A stretch of DNA of 64,000 nucleotides, taken from the NCBI GenBank assembly GCA_015075105.1, contig JABTUZ010000001.1, positions 693,001-757,000 on the forward strand, in the 5' to 3' direction. Positions 51,567 to 60,336 of this stretch are shown here, piece after piece. Both the position numbers and the translations under genes were made by a program. Numbering within the stretch: the first letter of the stretch is position 1; every line of letters begins with the position of its first letter. The notes under the pieces were generated by a model that saw nothing but the letters and a program-made list of their open reading frames with translations, was not told the origin of the DNA and did no database searches. This DNA is from Leptospiraceae bacterium (GTDB lineage: Bacteria; Spirochaetota; Leptospiria; Leptospirales; Leptospiraceae).

Positions 51567-53002
51567 AATTTTCTATCACAAAAAAAAATCATATTTTTGT
51601 ATTTTGTTTTTTCATCATTGGAAATCTTTTCGCCGAGCCCGGAAAATTTGTAAAAGATATTCAGATTGAAGATTTTGATATTCAAATTCCAGATATACAA
51701 AAAGAAAATCTTGGAAAAAATATCGAATTCTACAAACTTCCATCGGATGAGTTACCAGTTTGCAATTTGGAAATTCATCTTTATGGAGGAGAGTCTTCTG
51801 TTGGCAACCTACCCATTGAGACAGTCGCAATCATTGCAGGCTCTTTAAAATACGGTGGGACAAAAAAGTATTCGGATAATTTATTTCTTGCAAAATTGGA
51901 AAGCCTCGGAGTGAAATTTGAAATTGAGACAGATTATAGAAAAATAAAAATTACTCTATCGTTTCTAAAAAAAGACAGTGAAGAAGTGATGAGGTTACTA
52001 TCAGAGCTTCTTACTTCTCCTGCGTTTACTGAAAATTCAATTTCCGATGCAAAAAGAAAAATTGCCGAACAAATTAAAAGAAGAAATGATTCTACGGATT
52101 CCATTGTCTTTAGAAAAACAAAAGAGCTTATCTATCGTGGACTTTTGACCGGAAAATCCTACCGGATTGACTCTCTCGAAAAAGTCAAAAAAGAAAATGT
52201 AGAAGATTTTTACTTTCATTCTATTAGAAATGCGAAAAAGGCAATTCTTGTAAGTGGAAGCTATGATGAATTAAAATTGAAGAAAAATATTTCAGAGATG
52301 TTTTCTTCTGAAAAAAAAGAAAAAGCAAAATTTACAGAAGAAGTTTTGAGTGAAGAAATCTTGCAGGCGAATTTTCAAAAATATTCATTCCAAAATATTT
52401 TGGTCGAAAAGCCAGTAACCCAATCAGCTGTTATGATGGTTGGGCTACTTCCAAGGCACAACCATTCAGATTTTTATGCAATACAGATTTTGAATTATAT
52501 AATTGGAGGGGGGGGATTCAATTCTTATTTCATGCGAGAAATTCGATCGGACAGAGGGCTTGCTTATTCTGCCTATAGCAATCCTGTATTTAAAAAAGAT
52601 CACGGATATATCTATTTTTATGTTCAAACAAAAATAGAATCAACCGAGTTGGTTTACAATCTTATGAAAGAGATTTTGTCTGAAGACCGATTTGGAAAAA
52701 TTACAGAAAAAGAAATCCAAAATGCAAAAAATGCAATTCAAAATCAGTTCGTATTTTTGTTTTCCAATAATTCTCAGATTTTATCGAATTACTTGAGATT
52801 TTCAGAGGATGAGATGCCTGCTCGGTATTTGGAAAACTATAGAAAAGAAATAGGGAAGGTTACTTTAGAAGATTTGAAAAGAGTCGGAACGAAGTATTTT
52901 GTTTCAAATAAATTAAAAACTATTGTAGTAGGGACAGGAGACAGTTTTAAGTTTTTAGAGCCAAAACACTCTAAGAAAATTTTTCCTGAATCTGAATTGT
53001 AA
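51563..53002 (+). CDS. Exported M16 peptidase-like protein, non-catalytic partner
   Basis: The 479-aa protein has a signal peptide (HIFVFCFFIIGNLFAEP) and the M16 fold, seen in LYGGESSVGNLPIETVAIIA near the N-terminus and SDRGLAYSAYSNPVFKKDHG near residue 340. The zinc-binding HxxEH is absent: the corresponding position reads ETVAIIAGSLKYGG. In M16 heterodimers the second subunit typically lacks the metal site but keeps the substrate-binding R/Y region, which is present here. The overlap with the catalytic subunit gene suggests strict coexpression. Confidence 0.9.
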   Translation: MKFSITKKNHIFVFCFFIIGNLFAEPGKFVKDIQIEDFDIQIPDIQKENLGKNIEFYKLPSDELPVCNLEIHLYGGESSVGNLPIETVAIIAGSLKYGGTKKYSDNLFLAKLESLGVKFEIETDYRKIKITLSFLKKDSEEVMRLLSELLTSPAFTENSISDAKRKIAEQIKRRNDSTDSIVFRKTKELIYRGLLTGKSYRIDSLEKVKKENVEDFYFHSIRNAKKAILVSGSYDELKLKKNISEMFSSEKKEKAKFTEEVLSEEILQANFQKYSFQNILVEKPVTQSAVMMVGLLPRHNHSDFYAIQILNYIIGGGGFNSYFMREIRSDRGLAYSAYSNPVFKKDHGYIYFYVQTKIESTELVYNLMKEILSEDRFGKITEKEIQNAKNAIQNQFVFLFSNNSQILSNYLRFSEDEMPARYLENYRKEIGKVTLEDLKRVGTKYFVSNKLKTIVVGTGDSFKFLEPKHSKKIFPESEL

Positions 53003-53006
53003 TCAT

Positions 53007-53849
53007 TTGAATTCAATATTTCGTTACAAAGGTTTTCATTTTACGGGAATATCGGAGGGAGGAATATGCACTTCTATACTTTTACCTGAGCTGGATGTAC
53101 TATTTGATGCAGGCACAATATTTCACGATAAAATTCAGGTAAGTAATATTTTAATCACCCACGGCCACTTGGATCATTTTTCGGGAATCCCTCACTATAT
53201 CTCTCAAAGGACATTAAAAAAATTAAAACCCCCGAATATAATTTTGCCAGAAACCTTGGTGGCTCCACTGGAACAAATTCTAAAAATTTATTCAGAGGTA
53301 GAAGACTTTACGTATAGCTATAATTTAATTCCAGCAAGAGAAAAAGAAAAAATTGATTTGAATAAAACCCATTTTATACTCCCTCAAAAAACTTACCACA
53401 GAATTCCTTCATTCGGATATACAATTTATGAAATATCAAAAAAACTCAAAGATGAATACCATGATTTGAATTCAAAAGAATTGGTTGGTTTGAAAGAGAA
53501 AGGATTCGAGCTTTCTATAGAAAAAAATACACCAGTGATAAGTTATTCTGGAGATAGTAGAATCGAATATGTTTTGAATAATGCCGATGTACGTAACTCA
53601 AAAGTATTGTTTTTAGAGTGTACTTATATTGATGACAAGAGAGACACTAATCGTGCTCGAGAATGGGGGCATATTCACTTAGATGAGATCATTCAATACG
53701 CAAAAGAATTTCAGAATGAGAAAATCGTTTTATTCCATTTTTCAAAAAGGTATTCCCATAAATATATTTTCTCTACAGTAAAAAATAAAATCCCTGACAT
53801 TCTGAAAGACAGGGTTCATGTATTCTTACCCAGTCGTAGAGTAGAATGA
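53007..53849 (+). CDS. Metallo-beta-lactamase-fold hydrolase, RNase Z-like
   Basis: The 280-aa protein has the metal motif ILITHGHLDHFSGIPHYI and further ligands suggested by YSGDSRIEYV, FLECTYIDD and LFHFSKRYSHKYI. The overall pattern (THxHxDH, then SGD, then the HFSxRY end) resembles RNase Z and related enzymes, but the characteristic tRNA-binding exosite arm is not obvious. The TTG start at 53007 lies four bases after the M16 gene. It overlaps the following methyltransferase gene by four bases. An alternative is a different nuclease or phosphodiesterase of the fold. Confidence 0.83.
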   Translation: MNSIFRYKGFHFTGISEGGICTSILLPELDVLFDAGTIFHDKIQVSNILITHGHLDHFSGIPHYISQRTLKKLKPPNIILPETLVAPLEQILKIYSEVEDFTYSYNLIPAREKEKIDLNKTHFILPQKTYHRIPSFGYTIYEISKKLKDEYHDLNSKELVGLKEKGFELSIEKNTPVISYSGDSRIEYVLNNADVRNSKVLFLECTYIDDKRDTNRAREWGHIHLDEIIQYAKEFQNEKIVLFHFSKRYSHKYIFSTVKNKIPDILKDRVHVFLPSRRVE

Positions 53850-54496
53850 AAAAAGAAAGTATTTTTATAGAGGGTCTTGAAAGTTTTATTAATGGAGAGT
53901 TGATCAAAAGACCCTCCGAGGTGTTTCAAAAAATTGAAAATATTGCAATAGAAAAAAAATTCCCAATTCTTTCTCCTATGTCAGGACATGTATTGTCTTT
54001 TTTGGTAAAGGAATTTTCTCCCAAGAAGATTTTAGAGCTTGGTACCGGCCTTGGGTATTCTATTCTTTGGATTATGTCATCTGGAATTAAATTAGAAAAA
54101 ATCAGAACTTTGGATAGAAGTATTGAGTCCTTGGACTATGCAAAGAAATTCTTGAAAGAGGGTAGCTTGCATTTTGAAAAAATTGAATTTATTCTGGATT
54201 GGGCAGTAGAATTTTTAAAAAAATCTCCCGAGATTGCAACTGACTCTGATTTTATATTTGTGGATTGTGATAAGGTCTTTTATCCGGAAATACTAAAAGA
54301 GCTGATGAATACTTGTAAGAAAGGCACTTCGATTGTTTTTGATAATGTACTTTGGCACGGAAGGGTGATGAATCGCACATTGAACAAAAATTCTGATTTA
54401 GCTATTCAACAATTTTGGACTGATATAAAAAAAAGTGACTGGAAATCTACTCTATTTCCGGCTGGAGACGGGCTTTTACTTTTAAGATTAGAGTAA
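53846..54496 (+). CDS. O-methyltransferase, caffeoyl-CoA O-methyltransferase family
   Basis: This is a 216-aa soluble SAM-dependent methyltransferase. Motif I is KKILELGTGLGYSILWI, the acidic strand is RTLDRSIESL, and the metal-binding region is DSDFIFVDCDKVFYPEIL and GTSIVFDNVLWHGRVMN. Bacterial members methylate various catechol-like or nucleoside substrates, including tRNA. No catechol pathway is nearby, so a tRNA role is as likely as any other. It is coupled to the upstream metallo-hydrolase gene. Confidence 0.87.
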   Translation: MKKESIFIEGLESFINGELIKRPSEVFQKIENIAIEKKFPILSPMSGHVLSFLVKEFSPKKILELGTGLGYSILWIMSSGIKLEKIRTLDRSIESLDYAKKFLKEGSLHFEKIEFILDWAVEFLKKSPEIATDSDFIFVDCDKVFYPEILKELMNTCKKGTSIVFDNVLWHGRVMNRTLNKNSDLAIQQFWTDIKKSDWKSTLFPAGDGLLLLRLE

Positions 54497-54583
54497 AAAA
54501 AAATCGAAAATTTGAAAATATTGTGGTTATTTTGTTAAGACTTTTTGTTAATGGAATTCTATAATGTTGAAATGGAGATAAAA

Positions 54584-55363
54584 ATGCAAGGTGTGTTTAC
54601 AATAATTTTACTTGTGGGTCTATCAATGCCTTCGATTTTGTTGGCGCAGTCTAAAGACGAAAAAAGCTCTTCTGTGGAAGGGAAGGAGTCGTCTGAAGAA
54701 CTTTACAAAAAAAATGTAGGTAGCTATTTAGAAAAATATTACCAAACCATCATTTCTGAAAATTTGAAATCTAAAAATCTTAACGATATTCATATTTTAG
54801 ACATCATGGTAGGAAATTTTGGAGATCAAGTTCAGGGAGTGAAAGCAGACCTCGACGCTGTTAAAAAAGACTACCAGATCGCTCTACGTTACTATTACAG
54901 AAGAGCTTTTATGCTTTCCGGTAAGTCTTTAAAAGACAATGAAAGAAAGATCACTGAAATTTATAAAAAACTTTCTAATTACTATGAATCAAGAACTGAT
55001 GAGCTTTTGACAGACTGTGCCGATGTAATAGCGACCATGGAACAGAACGAAAGTATTGAGCCAGGGCAAGAAAAGAATTCAAAAATCAAAGAGTTAGCAC
55101 AAAATCAACTCAGGTTGAAGATCGCTTACTATCAGATGGGGCTTGCAGACAATATGAACAGAGAAGGTAGGTTCAACGATGCAATTACTTTTTATAGATT
55201 AGGGAAGGAATACGGTATAGCGATTCTTTCAGATTTAAAATCTACTGAAAGCGATAAAAAAGCAGTCATGGACAAATATCAGGTTGATCTTGCAGACAAT
55301 AGAAATAGAAGTTTTAATAAGTCTAAGAACGAACCTAAAACTGAAAAAACTTCATCAAAATAA
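54584..55363 (+). CDS. Exported helical protein of unknown function
   Basis: The ATG at 54584 is preferred because GGAG (54574-54577) precedes it and the protein then starts with a signal peptide, MQGVFTIILLVGLSMPSILL. The 259-aa product is strongly helical and charged, with ALRYYYRRAFMLSGKSLKD, DELLTDCADVIATMEQ and LADNMNREGRFNDAITFYRL, the last resembling a TPR-like pair of helices. I do not recognise a family. A small hairpin (55377-55394) follows it. Confidence 0.75.
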   Translation: MQGVFTIILLVGLSMPSILLAQSKDEKSSSVEGKESSEELYKKNVGSYLEKYYQTIISENLKSKNLNDIHILDIMVGNFGDQVQGVKADLDAVKKDYQIALRYYYRRAFMLSGKSLKDNERKITEIYKKLSNYYESRTDELLTDCADVIATMEQNESIEPGQEKNSKIKELAQNQLRLKIAYYQMGLADNMNREGRFNDAITFYRLGKEYGIAILSDLKSTESDKKAVMDKYQVDLADNRNRSFNKSKNEPKTEKTSSK

Positions 55364-55376
55364 AATTTTTTATAAC

Positions 55377-55394
55377 GGGGGATTCAGTTTCCCC
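55377..55394 (+). terminator. Short hairpin after the exported helical protein gene
   Basis: GGGGGA and TTCCCC form a six-pair stem with one wobble and a six-base loop. It sits 14 bases after the stop and is followed by a T-rich stretch. Weak candidate. Confidence 0.4.
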
Positions 55395-55435
55395 TGTTTC
55401 TATTCCCTGAAGTTTTCTTAATTAAGTAGTGTACT

Positions 55436-56917
55436 ATGTCCTTTTGTATATGCAAATTTCAGGAAAAACAAAAATCTCTTAAAATAAAATATTCTTGTAT
55501 TTTTTCTATTAATAATTTTCAATCTTTCAATAGCATTCAGTTCTTCCTCCTATATACCATTTTCTTTTTTTCGTTGCATAACAATTTATTCTCTGAAGAA
55601 AAGAAAACAATTCCTAAGGAATATAAAATTGTGATTGATCCGGGCCATGGCGGGTGGAAACAAGCCCCCTATGAATTGTATGGAGATAAATTTGATACGA
55701 TTAGTCAGAAATATTTAGAGCATTATAAAAGTGGCGGAGAATTTAAGGGCAGAACAGAGATGGAAATAGTTTTGGAAATTGGGAAGGAAGTTCAGTCTAT
55801 TCTCAATTTGACAAAAACTGAGTCAGGGTTTCTTAAGTTTAAAGAATATATAAAAAAATTTTCACACGATAAAGTAGAAAGGATGATTATTCATTCATCT
55901 CTTTCCAGAACTGATAGCTATAAGGATAAAGATTATGGAGAAAAAGACGATAGAAACGCGTTGTATAGGCTTTACGATTATCCGGATTTTAAAACTGGTA
56001 AAAGAAAGTTAGGTCGAATTTCAGAAATCAATAAAGAAAAACCTTATTTGGTTGTCTCGATTCATATAAACGATCAAGGAAAATTGAACACGAATAAAAG
56101 CCCGATTAGTGAAAGTGGGCTTGCCTGTGTGTTGGCTCCATCCTACCACACTTTCCAAATATTACGAAAAATCTCCATGAAAAAAGAATCTTCATCTTCG
56201 TTTGAAAATTCACCTTGGAAGGATTGGATGGTATTTCAGGATGGTTGGTCTAAGCTGGAAAATGCAGTCGCTGATGCATGGATTTATTTTCATGGTCATT
56301 GGCCGGACAAAACCGGAAGAAAAACAGACTTAGAAAGATTTAGTGGATTTCGACAAAATATGATTACATGGAAATACGAAGATTCACCCGGGTGGGAGGA
56401 AAAAGTTGGAATGAAAAAAAAGGGGCAGTATGCACTCGACCATGAACTATTTCGTCCTTCTGGTAAATTTTGGGACAGAGAGAGAGGGAAGCCTGAAATT
56501 TGGAAAAGGGAAAATGGCCCTGAAGGATTTGGTGGGGATAATCATTTTGCTTGCATGGAAATCTTGCGATTTATCAATTATGGATTGAACCAAGAGTTTC
56601 GATCTATTAAAAAATCACCGGAGATTTTTTCTATTACTAAACCTTATATATCTACATACAGTGTTCCAACTTTTGTAAATGGTATTTCTGCTTATTTGGA
56701 ATTGGGAGATATTAAAAGAAATTCCGATATATACTATCTTACCGAAAAGAAAAAAGAAACTGCAATATCTATCGCAGTCGGCATATTTTCTCTATTTCAT
56801 GGATTGAATATTAAGCAAGAAAAACTTCCAATTCATCCAAAGGGAAAAAAAATAGATTTTAAGAAATACGAAAATTTTCACGGTAAAAATTATTTTAAAC
56901 AAGTTTTAGATAAATGA
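55436..56917 (+). CDS. N-acetylmuramoyl-L-alanine amidase-like exported protein
   Basis: This would hydrolyse the amide bond between peptide and muramic acid in peptidoglycan, in the periplasm. The 493-aa protein has a hydrophobic segment (FFLLYTIFFFSLHNNLFSEE, residues about 39-58) and the amidase_3 features KIVIDPGHGGWKQAPYELYG (first zinc histidine), a glutamate region in FKGRTEMEIVLEIGKEV and YLVVSIHINDQGKLN (second zinc histidine). It is longer than typical AmiC-type domains, with large insertions around residues 100-190 and a C-terminal extension. The exact start is uncertain because a long region precedes the signal segment. Confidence 0.82.
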   Translation: MSFCICKFQEKQKSLKIKYSCIFSINNFQSFNSIQFFLLYTIFFFSLHNNLFSEEKKTIPKEYKIVIDPGHGGWKQAPYELYGDKFDTISQKYLEHYKSGGEFKGRTEMEIVLEIGKEVQSILNLTKTESGFLKFKEYIKKFSHDKVERMIIHSSLSRTDSYKDKDYGEKDDRNALYRLYDYPDFKTGKRKLGRISEINKEKPYLVVSIHINDQGKLNTNKSPISESGLACVLAPSYHTFQILRKISMKKESSSSFENSPWKDWMVFQDGWSKLENAVADAWIYFHGHWPDKTGRKTDLERFSGFRQNMITWKYEDSPGWEEKVGMKKKGQYALDHELFRPSGKFWDRERGKPEIWKRENGPEGFGGDNHFACMEILRFINYGLNQEFRSIKKSPEIFSITKPYISTYSVPTFVNGISAYLELGDIKRNSDIYYLTEKKKETAISIAVGIFSLFHGLNIKQEKLPIHPKGKKIDFKKYENFHGKNYFKQVLDK

Positions 56918-56924
56918 ATTTAAA

Positions 56925-57680
56925 ATGAAAAAAAATAGTTCACTTTCCAACCCGGAATTTTCAATATTAATTTCTGCTTATCGAAACTCACTAATACAAA
57001 GATACTCAATAGAAAATTTAGAACGATTTCCGAAATACTCAAAAATTGACAGAAATTTGATTGATAGATTAATTTCTTACTTTTTAGAGTTACTCTACCC
57101 ACCTTATGAAGATAGGCTCAAGCTCGACAATGCGTTTAAGTCACTTGCATCCTTTGTTCATTCTCCGTCCAAATTTTTTGGGATTATGGGAGATATAGGT
57201 GGTATGGTATTCAAATTTGGAAGACATTTTCCGAGAGCGATTAGAGCCGGAGTTTCTTCTCTTTCCTCCTATCTGACCGCTCACAAATTTGAAGAAACTC
57301 TTTTTTTCCACGCAAAAGATATGATTTTAGAAGGAAAAGACTTATTGAGTTATGATGAGTTTAATCGATTAATTGCAAAAATTCCAAAAAAAGAAGCAGA
57401 AAAATTTAGAAAAGATGTTGTAGAATTGTTTCATACTTTGACTGAGGTTGAATTATTAAATAAAATTATTGAAATCATGAGAAATATTATCAGCAAAATG
57501 AAGTCAAAGCCGGGAATATATTCAGAATCTGAAATCTATGGGATAGAAATGGGTTTAAGTATCATTTCAAAAGGGAAGAACGTTTTTCATGAGTTGAATC
57601 CATCTGATATTCAATTGGTTTTATCTGCAATAGACGATATTGAAAAAGATTTTTTTGAGAATGCTATAATAGGAAATTGA
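56925..57680 (+). CDS. Helical hypothetical protein
   Basis: The 251-aa product is predicted almost entirely helical, without signal peptide. A glycine-containing stretch GIMGDIGGMVFKFGRHFPRA could be a membrane-associated or hinge region. It begins seven bases after the amidase stop and is probably cotranscribed with it. I do not recognise the family. Confidence 0.7.
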   Translation: MKKNSSLSNPEFSILISAYRNSLIQRYSIENLERFPKYSKIDRNLIDRLISYFLELLYPPYEDRLKLDNAFKSLASFVHSPSKFFGIMGDIGGMVFKFGRHFPRAIRAGVSSLSSYLTAHKFEETLFFHAKDMILEGKDLLSYDEFNRLIAKIPKKEAEKFRKDVVELFHTLTEVELLNKIIEIMRNIISKMKSKPGIYSESEIYGIEMGLSIISKGKNVFHELNPSDIQLVLSAIDDIEKDFFENAIIGN

Positions 57681-57696
57681 AATTATTTTACAAAAC

Positions 57697-57716
57697 TAAA
57701 TACTATGCCGATGGCC
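57697..57716. repeat. 20-bp direct repeat of tRNA-Leu 3' end, left copy (att-like)
   Basis: TAAATACTATGCCGATGGCC is identical to 60783-60802, which spans the last 11 bases of the tRNA-Leu(CAA) gene and nine bases beyond it. To the right the left copy retains a weak, decayed resemblance to the tRNA T arm (GAATTTCGATCCG). This is the pattern left by site-specific integration at a tRNA 3' end. Confidence 0.75.
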
Positions 57717-57754
57717 ATAGAATTTCGATCCGTAGAGAGAAATTCTGGGGTTTG

Positions 57755-57801
57755 AAATCTTAGATTTCAAAAGGGTGGAGAAGAACCGGAGGTTGGATTC
57801 C
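57755..57801. repeat. 47-bp direct repeat, left copy
   Basis: The sequence differs from 60691-60737 by a single base. It begins AAATCTTAGATTTCAAAAGG and ends near ACCGGAGGTTGGATTCC. The left copy is part of the dyad TTTGAAATC-TTA-GATTTCAAA. Order of the repeat pairs is B-A at the left and A-B at the right (B being the 20-bp repeat), all in the same orientation. Confidence 0.85.
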
Positions 57802-57811
57802 GTAAATCACT

Positions 57812-57958
57812 GTTTCGGATGAAAGGGTCGCTGAACAGTTTATTGAAAATCTGTATTCGCAATTTTTTTGTGGTTATAAATTTTTTCAGCATAGACTTCC
57901 TTGTGATCAGACACCTAAGCAGATAGGAAGGCTTGCTTTATTTTTTGTATTGAAATAA
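57812..57958 (+). pseudogene. IS5-family transposase N-terminal fragment
   Basis: The plus-strand frame reads VSDERVAEQFIENLYSQFFC and GYKFFQHRLPCDQTPK. It matches the start of IS5-type transposases, which typically have V-x-E-x-F-x-E-N-P-Y-x-Q-Y-F-C-G-x-x-x-F-Q-H-x-x-P. The similarity ends there, and a stop follows at 57956. The rest of the gene, including the DDE residues, is missing. Confidence 0.75.
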
Positions 57959-58030
57959 AAGCCCATCCTCCGACAAAAGATAAGCTTTTAGAAATAATTG
58001 AATACATTCTTTAACTCTACAATAGTAAAA

Positions 58031-58753
58031 TCAGAAAGCAATTCCGAAGCTAACATGGATTTGAAGAAAATTTTTCTTTGGCTTATATGAATCCATTTCA
58101 TTTTGCTTCCTTATGAGATAATATTCAGTAATTCTAGAATTGGATCCAGAGAAAAAAGTGGACGCATCTGGAAATATCGAGTATTTTTTTTGAATTCGTC
58201 CGGGTATATGGTTAAAACCGGCATCAATGCCTAAAAATATACCATTCGAAAAAATATGTTTGTATCCTGTTCCAAATCCGATATATGGACTGGGGATTTG
58301 TTCTACCCTTTGACCATATGGTAGTGCTGGGGATATACTGCCACTAGAGTCCAATAAGAAAATGTCTGAGTTTTCCCTAAAAAAACCAGGAGTTTTTCCA
58401 AGAAAACCGCTTATGAAAAATCCATTGTTTTGAAAAGGATAATAACTAAATACAGCACGACCTGTTGTTCCTTTCACTCCAATAACTTCTTTCGTATGCA
58501 ATATACTGGAAATCGAAGGATAGATATTTTCCTTTTCCGTAATCCGGTTCATTGTGCCGAAACTAATGCTAAAAGAAATTGAGGGCGAAAAGAAATACTC
58601 AACGCTTAAGTTTTTTGGAGAAATAACTCCTACCTGAATATTTTTTTCTTTTCTTAGGTCTCCTTGAAATTTAGACTCTGTGATTTGAGCATGTAAATGT
58701 TCATAACTCATTGCCAGTATGATAAAAAAACAATAAACAATATTATTTTTCAT
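58031..58753 (-). CDS. Exported beta-barrel-like protein
   Basis: The ATG at 58753 is preferred over a TTG at 58768; the product of 240 aa begins with a signal peptide MKNNIVYCFFIILAMSYEHL ending near HAQ. The sequence alternates polar and hydrophobic residues, has aromatic-rich strands and ends in HVSFGIAF with a terminal phenylalanine, as in outer-membrane proteins. It could be a small outer-membrane protein; this is an inference. It lies 54 bases downstream of the lipoprotein gene in the island. Confidence 0.72.
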   Translation of the reverse strand: MKNNIVYCFFIILAMSYEHLHAQITESKFQGDLRKEKNIQVGVISPKNLSVEYFFSPSISFSISFGTMNRITEKENIYPSISSILHTKEVIGVKGTTGRAVFSYYPFQNNGFFISGFLGKTPGFFRENSDIFLLDSSGSISPALPYGQRVEQIPSPYIGFGTGYKHIFSNGIFLGIDAGFNHIPGRIQKKYSIFPDASTFFSGSNSRITEYYLIRKQNEMDSYKPKKNFLQIHVSFGIAF

Positions 58754-58807
58754 AATCTTAATTCTCAAAATAACCTTTAAGTTTGTTTAACATTTTATAA
58801 ATCTCTC

Positions 58808-59512
58808 CTACCAACTAGCTACCGGAAAGCTTACGTTAATGTTTCCTCCCGATCCACATAAAGATTCGTATTTCAATACGGTAGGATTACCGGAAATAGC
58901 ACGAAACCACCAGCATCCTACGGCTGCAGGCCAGAAAGCTCCTCCCATATCAATTCTGCCCCATACAGTATAACAAGCAAGAGTATCATAACATCCATCA
59001 AACCAATTCTGGTGTACAGTCGTTGAAGCAGCCCTAATTTCAAGTGATGGATTTTGTCCTAGATTTTTGTAATCAGGTTCCGGAGTATCTTTAAAAATTT
59101 TTGCCAGCTCAGATTTGAACTTTTCTTTATCACTCGCACTATTGGTAAGAGTGTTTACAGATGACTCGCTTAGCTTTGCTTTTTCTTTGATAACGTTTAC
59201 AACTGTAATTTTTTCTTCTTTTGAGAAATTATTTGTAATAGCTTGGGCTTTCTGTTCAATTAACGTCTCAATTCCTTCATTGACAGAATTTTTTATCGAT
59301 CCATTCGGTTTGAATGAATTATAGTCTGCCATAAATTTGTCCGCTTTATCTCGAGAAGATTCCGTAACCAATATTCCTAAAACGACCAGGTCTTTTTTCT
59401 TTGCAACTGCCGGATCCCCGGAACCTACACAATTTAAGATTGGCATAATGCTCATTGCAACCAAAATTGAACCCAATGCAATTTTTCCAAATCTATTTAT
59501 TTTCACTTTCAT
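58808..59512 (-). CDS. Lipoprotein with Cys/Trp-rich C-terminal domain
   Basis: AAAGGAG upstream supports the ATG at 59512. The 234-aa product has a signal peptide ending in the lipobox MSIMPILNCVGSG. A helical, charged region (about 40-150) is followed by a compact C-terminal domain rich in cysteine, tryptophan and glycine: HQNWFDGCYDTLACYTVWGR, GCWWFRAISG and SLCGSGGNINVSF. The cysteines could form disulfides outside the cytoplasm. No family is recognised. It sits between the PilZ gene and the beta-barrel-like gene, all on the minus strand. Confidence 0.75.
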   Translation of the reverse strand: MKVKINRFGKIALGSILVAMSIMPILNCVGSGDPAVAKKKDLVVLGILVTESSRDKADKFMADYNSFKPNGSIKNSVNEGIETLIEQKAQAITNNFSKEEKITVVNVIKEKAKLSESSVNTLTNSASDKEKFKSELAKIFKDTPEPDYKNLGQNPSLEIRAASTTVHQNWFDGCYDTLACYTVWGRIDMGGAFWPAAVGCWWFRAISGNPTVLKYESLCGSGGNINVSFPVASW

Positions 59513-59547
59513 AAACTTCTCTCCTTTGCTTTTCATGATCTTTACCA

Positions 59548-60244
59548 TTAAGCCGTTTCTAATTTTTTTATGAATTGAGATATTTTTTGCTTATTAATTC
59601 TATTCAGATTTCGATATGCAAACCCAATTCCGTAGGTTTCGATTCTTACTGCCCCACATTCGCATTTTATTTCGTCCGCCAATTCTACACTATAGCCATG
59701 ATTCAACTGAAAAGAATCAGGATTATCAAGTTGTAGCAAGAATCCACTGGTGCTTAAGTCTTTTGATTTACATTTTTTTCCGTTCAAGCTAATACATGTT
59801 TCAATCGGGAATCTTTTCTGCCCCCTCCACCCCCTTGGAAACATATCGAAATAAGGTGCAGCTACATCGTTTCTGGTTATATAGATTACCAGAGCTATCC
59901 CGATTATAGTTTGTAAGGAAGTTTGAATATTGTAGTAGCTGAAATTCGAAACGAGCAGGTAAATATTCCAGCTGATCAGCAATATTCCATAAACTAGAAA
60001 AGAGAACCATCCTTATTTGGTAATTCTCAAAATTCCCACACCAATCAAGGATAGGAGACACAATGAAAATAAGCTCAATTATTTTTAGTTTTTCAAAAAC
60101 TGTGCTTAATTGATTTAGAGGAATTCCGTGAATTCTCGCAAGATTTATGATATTTACTAATGGTGCTAAAAAAAGGATAATTGATAAAATTATCAAACTT
60201 AATGGCTTTTTGTTTCTTTTTCTTCGATCTGTCATGAAAACCAT
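59548..60244 (-). pseudogene. Membrane PilZ-domain protein gene with one frameshift
   Basis: The N-terminal part (from 60244) encodes PLSLIILSIILFLAPLVNII and another membrane segment. At about 59997-60012 the frame must shift, because the next membrane helices (LVYGILLISWNIYLLVSNFS and IIGIALVIYI) and the PilZ domain are read one frame over. The PilZ domain keeps the cyclic-di-GMP motifs RGQKR and KDLSTSGFLLQ. If the shift is real the full protein is not made; if it is a sequencing error it is an intact receptor of about 230 aa. The stop overlaps the upstream leader of the lipoprotein gene. Confidence 0.7.
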
Positions 60245-60319
60245 TCAAAAAAAAAAATATGTCAATATTGATTTAGTAATTTTTTAAATAAATTACTAAG
60301 AATTAACAATTATTATTTA

Positions 60320-60336
60320 TGCGAAATATTTTCGCA
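60320..60336. promoter_or_regulatory. Perfect 7+7 dyad in the island
   Basis: TGCGAAA and TTTCGCA are exact complements three bases apart, about 80 bases upstream of the start of the PilZ gene (60244, minus strand). The position fits an operator for the island genes; it could also be a recombination site. Confidence 0.4.

Larger units (their letters stand above)
57681..58030. other. Island left end with att-like repeat and IS5-type remnant
   Basis: This 350-base interval has no intact gene. It holds the left copy of the tRNA-derived 20-bp repeat, the left copy of the 47-bp repeat with an inner dyad (GAAATC-TTA-GATTTC) and a transposase fragment. Beyond 57958 there is only a short unassigned tail. 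Confidence 0.7.

Noticed and set aside
57812-58030. Intact insertion sequence at the island's left end
   Set aside because: Only the N-terminal part of an IS5-type transposase is present and the frame stops early.
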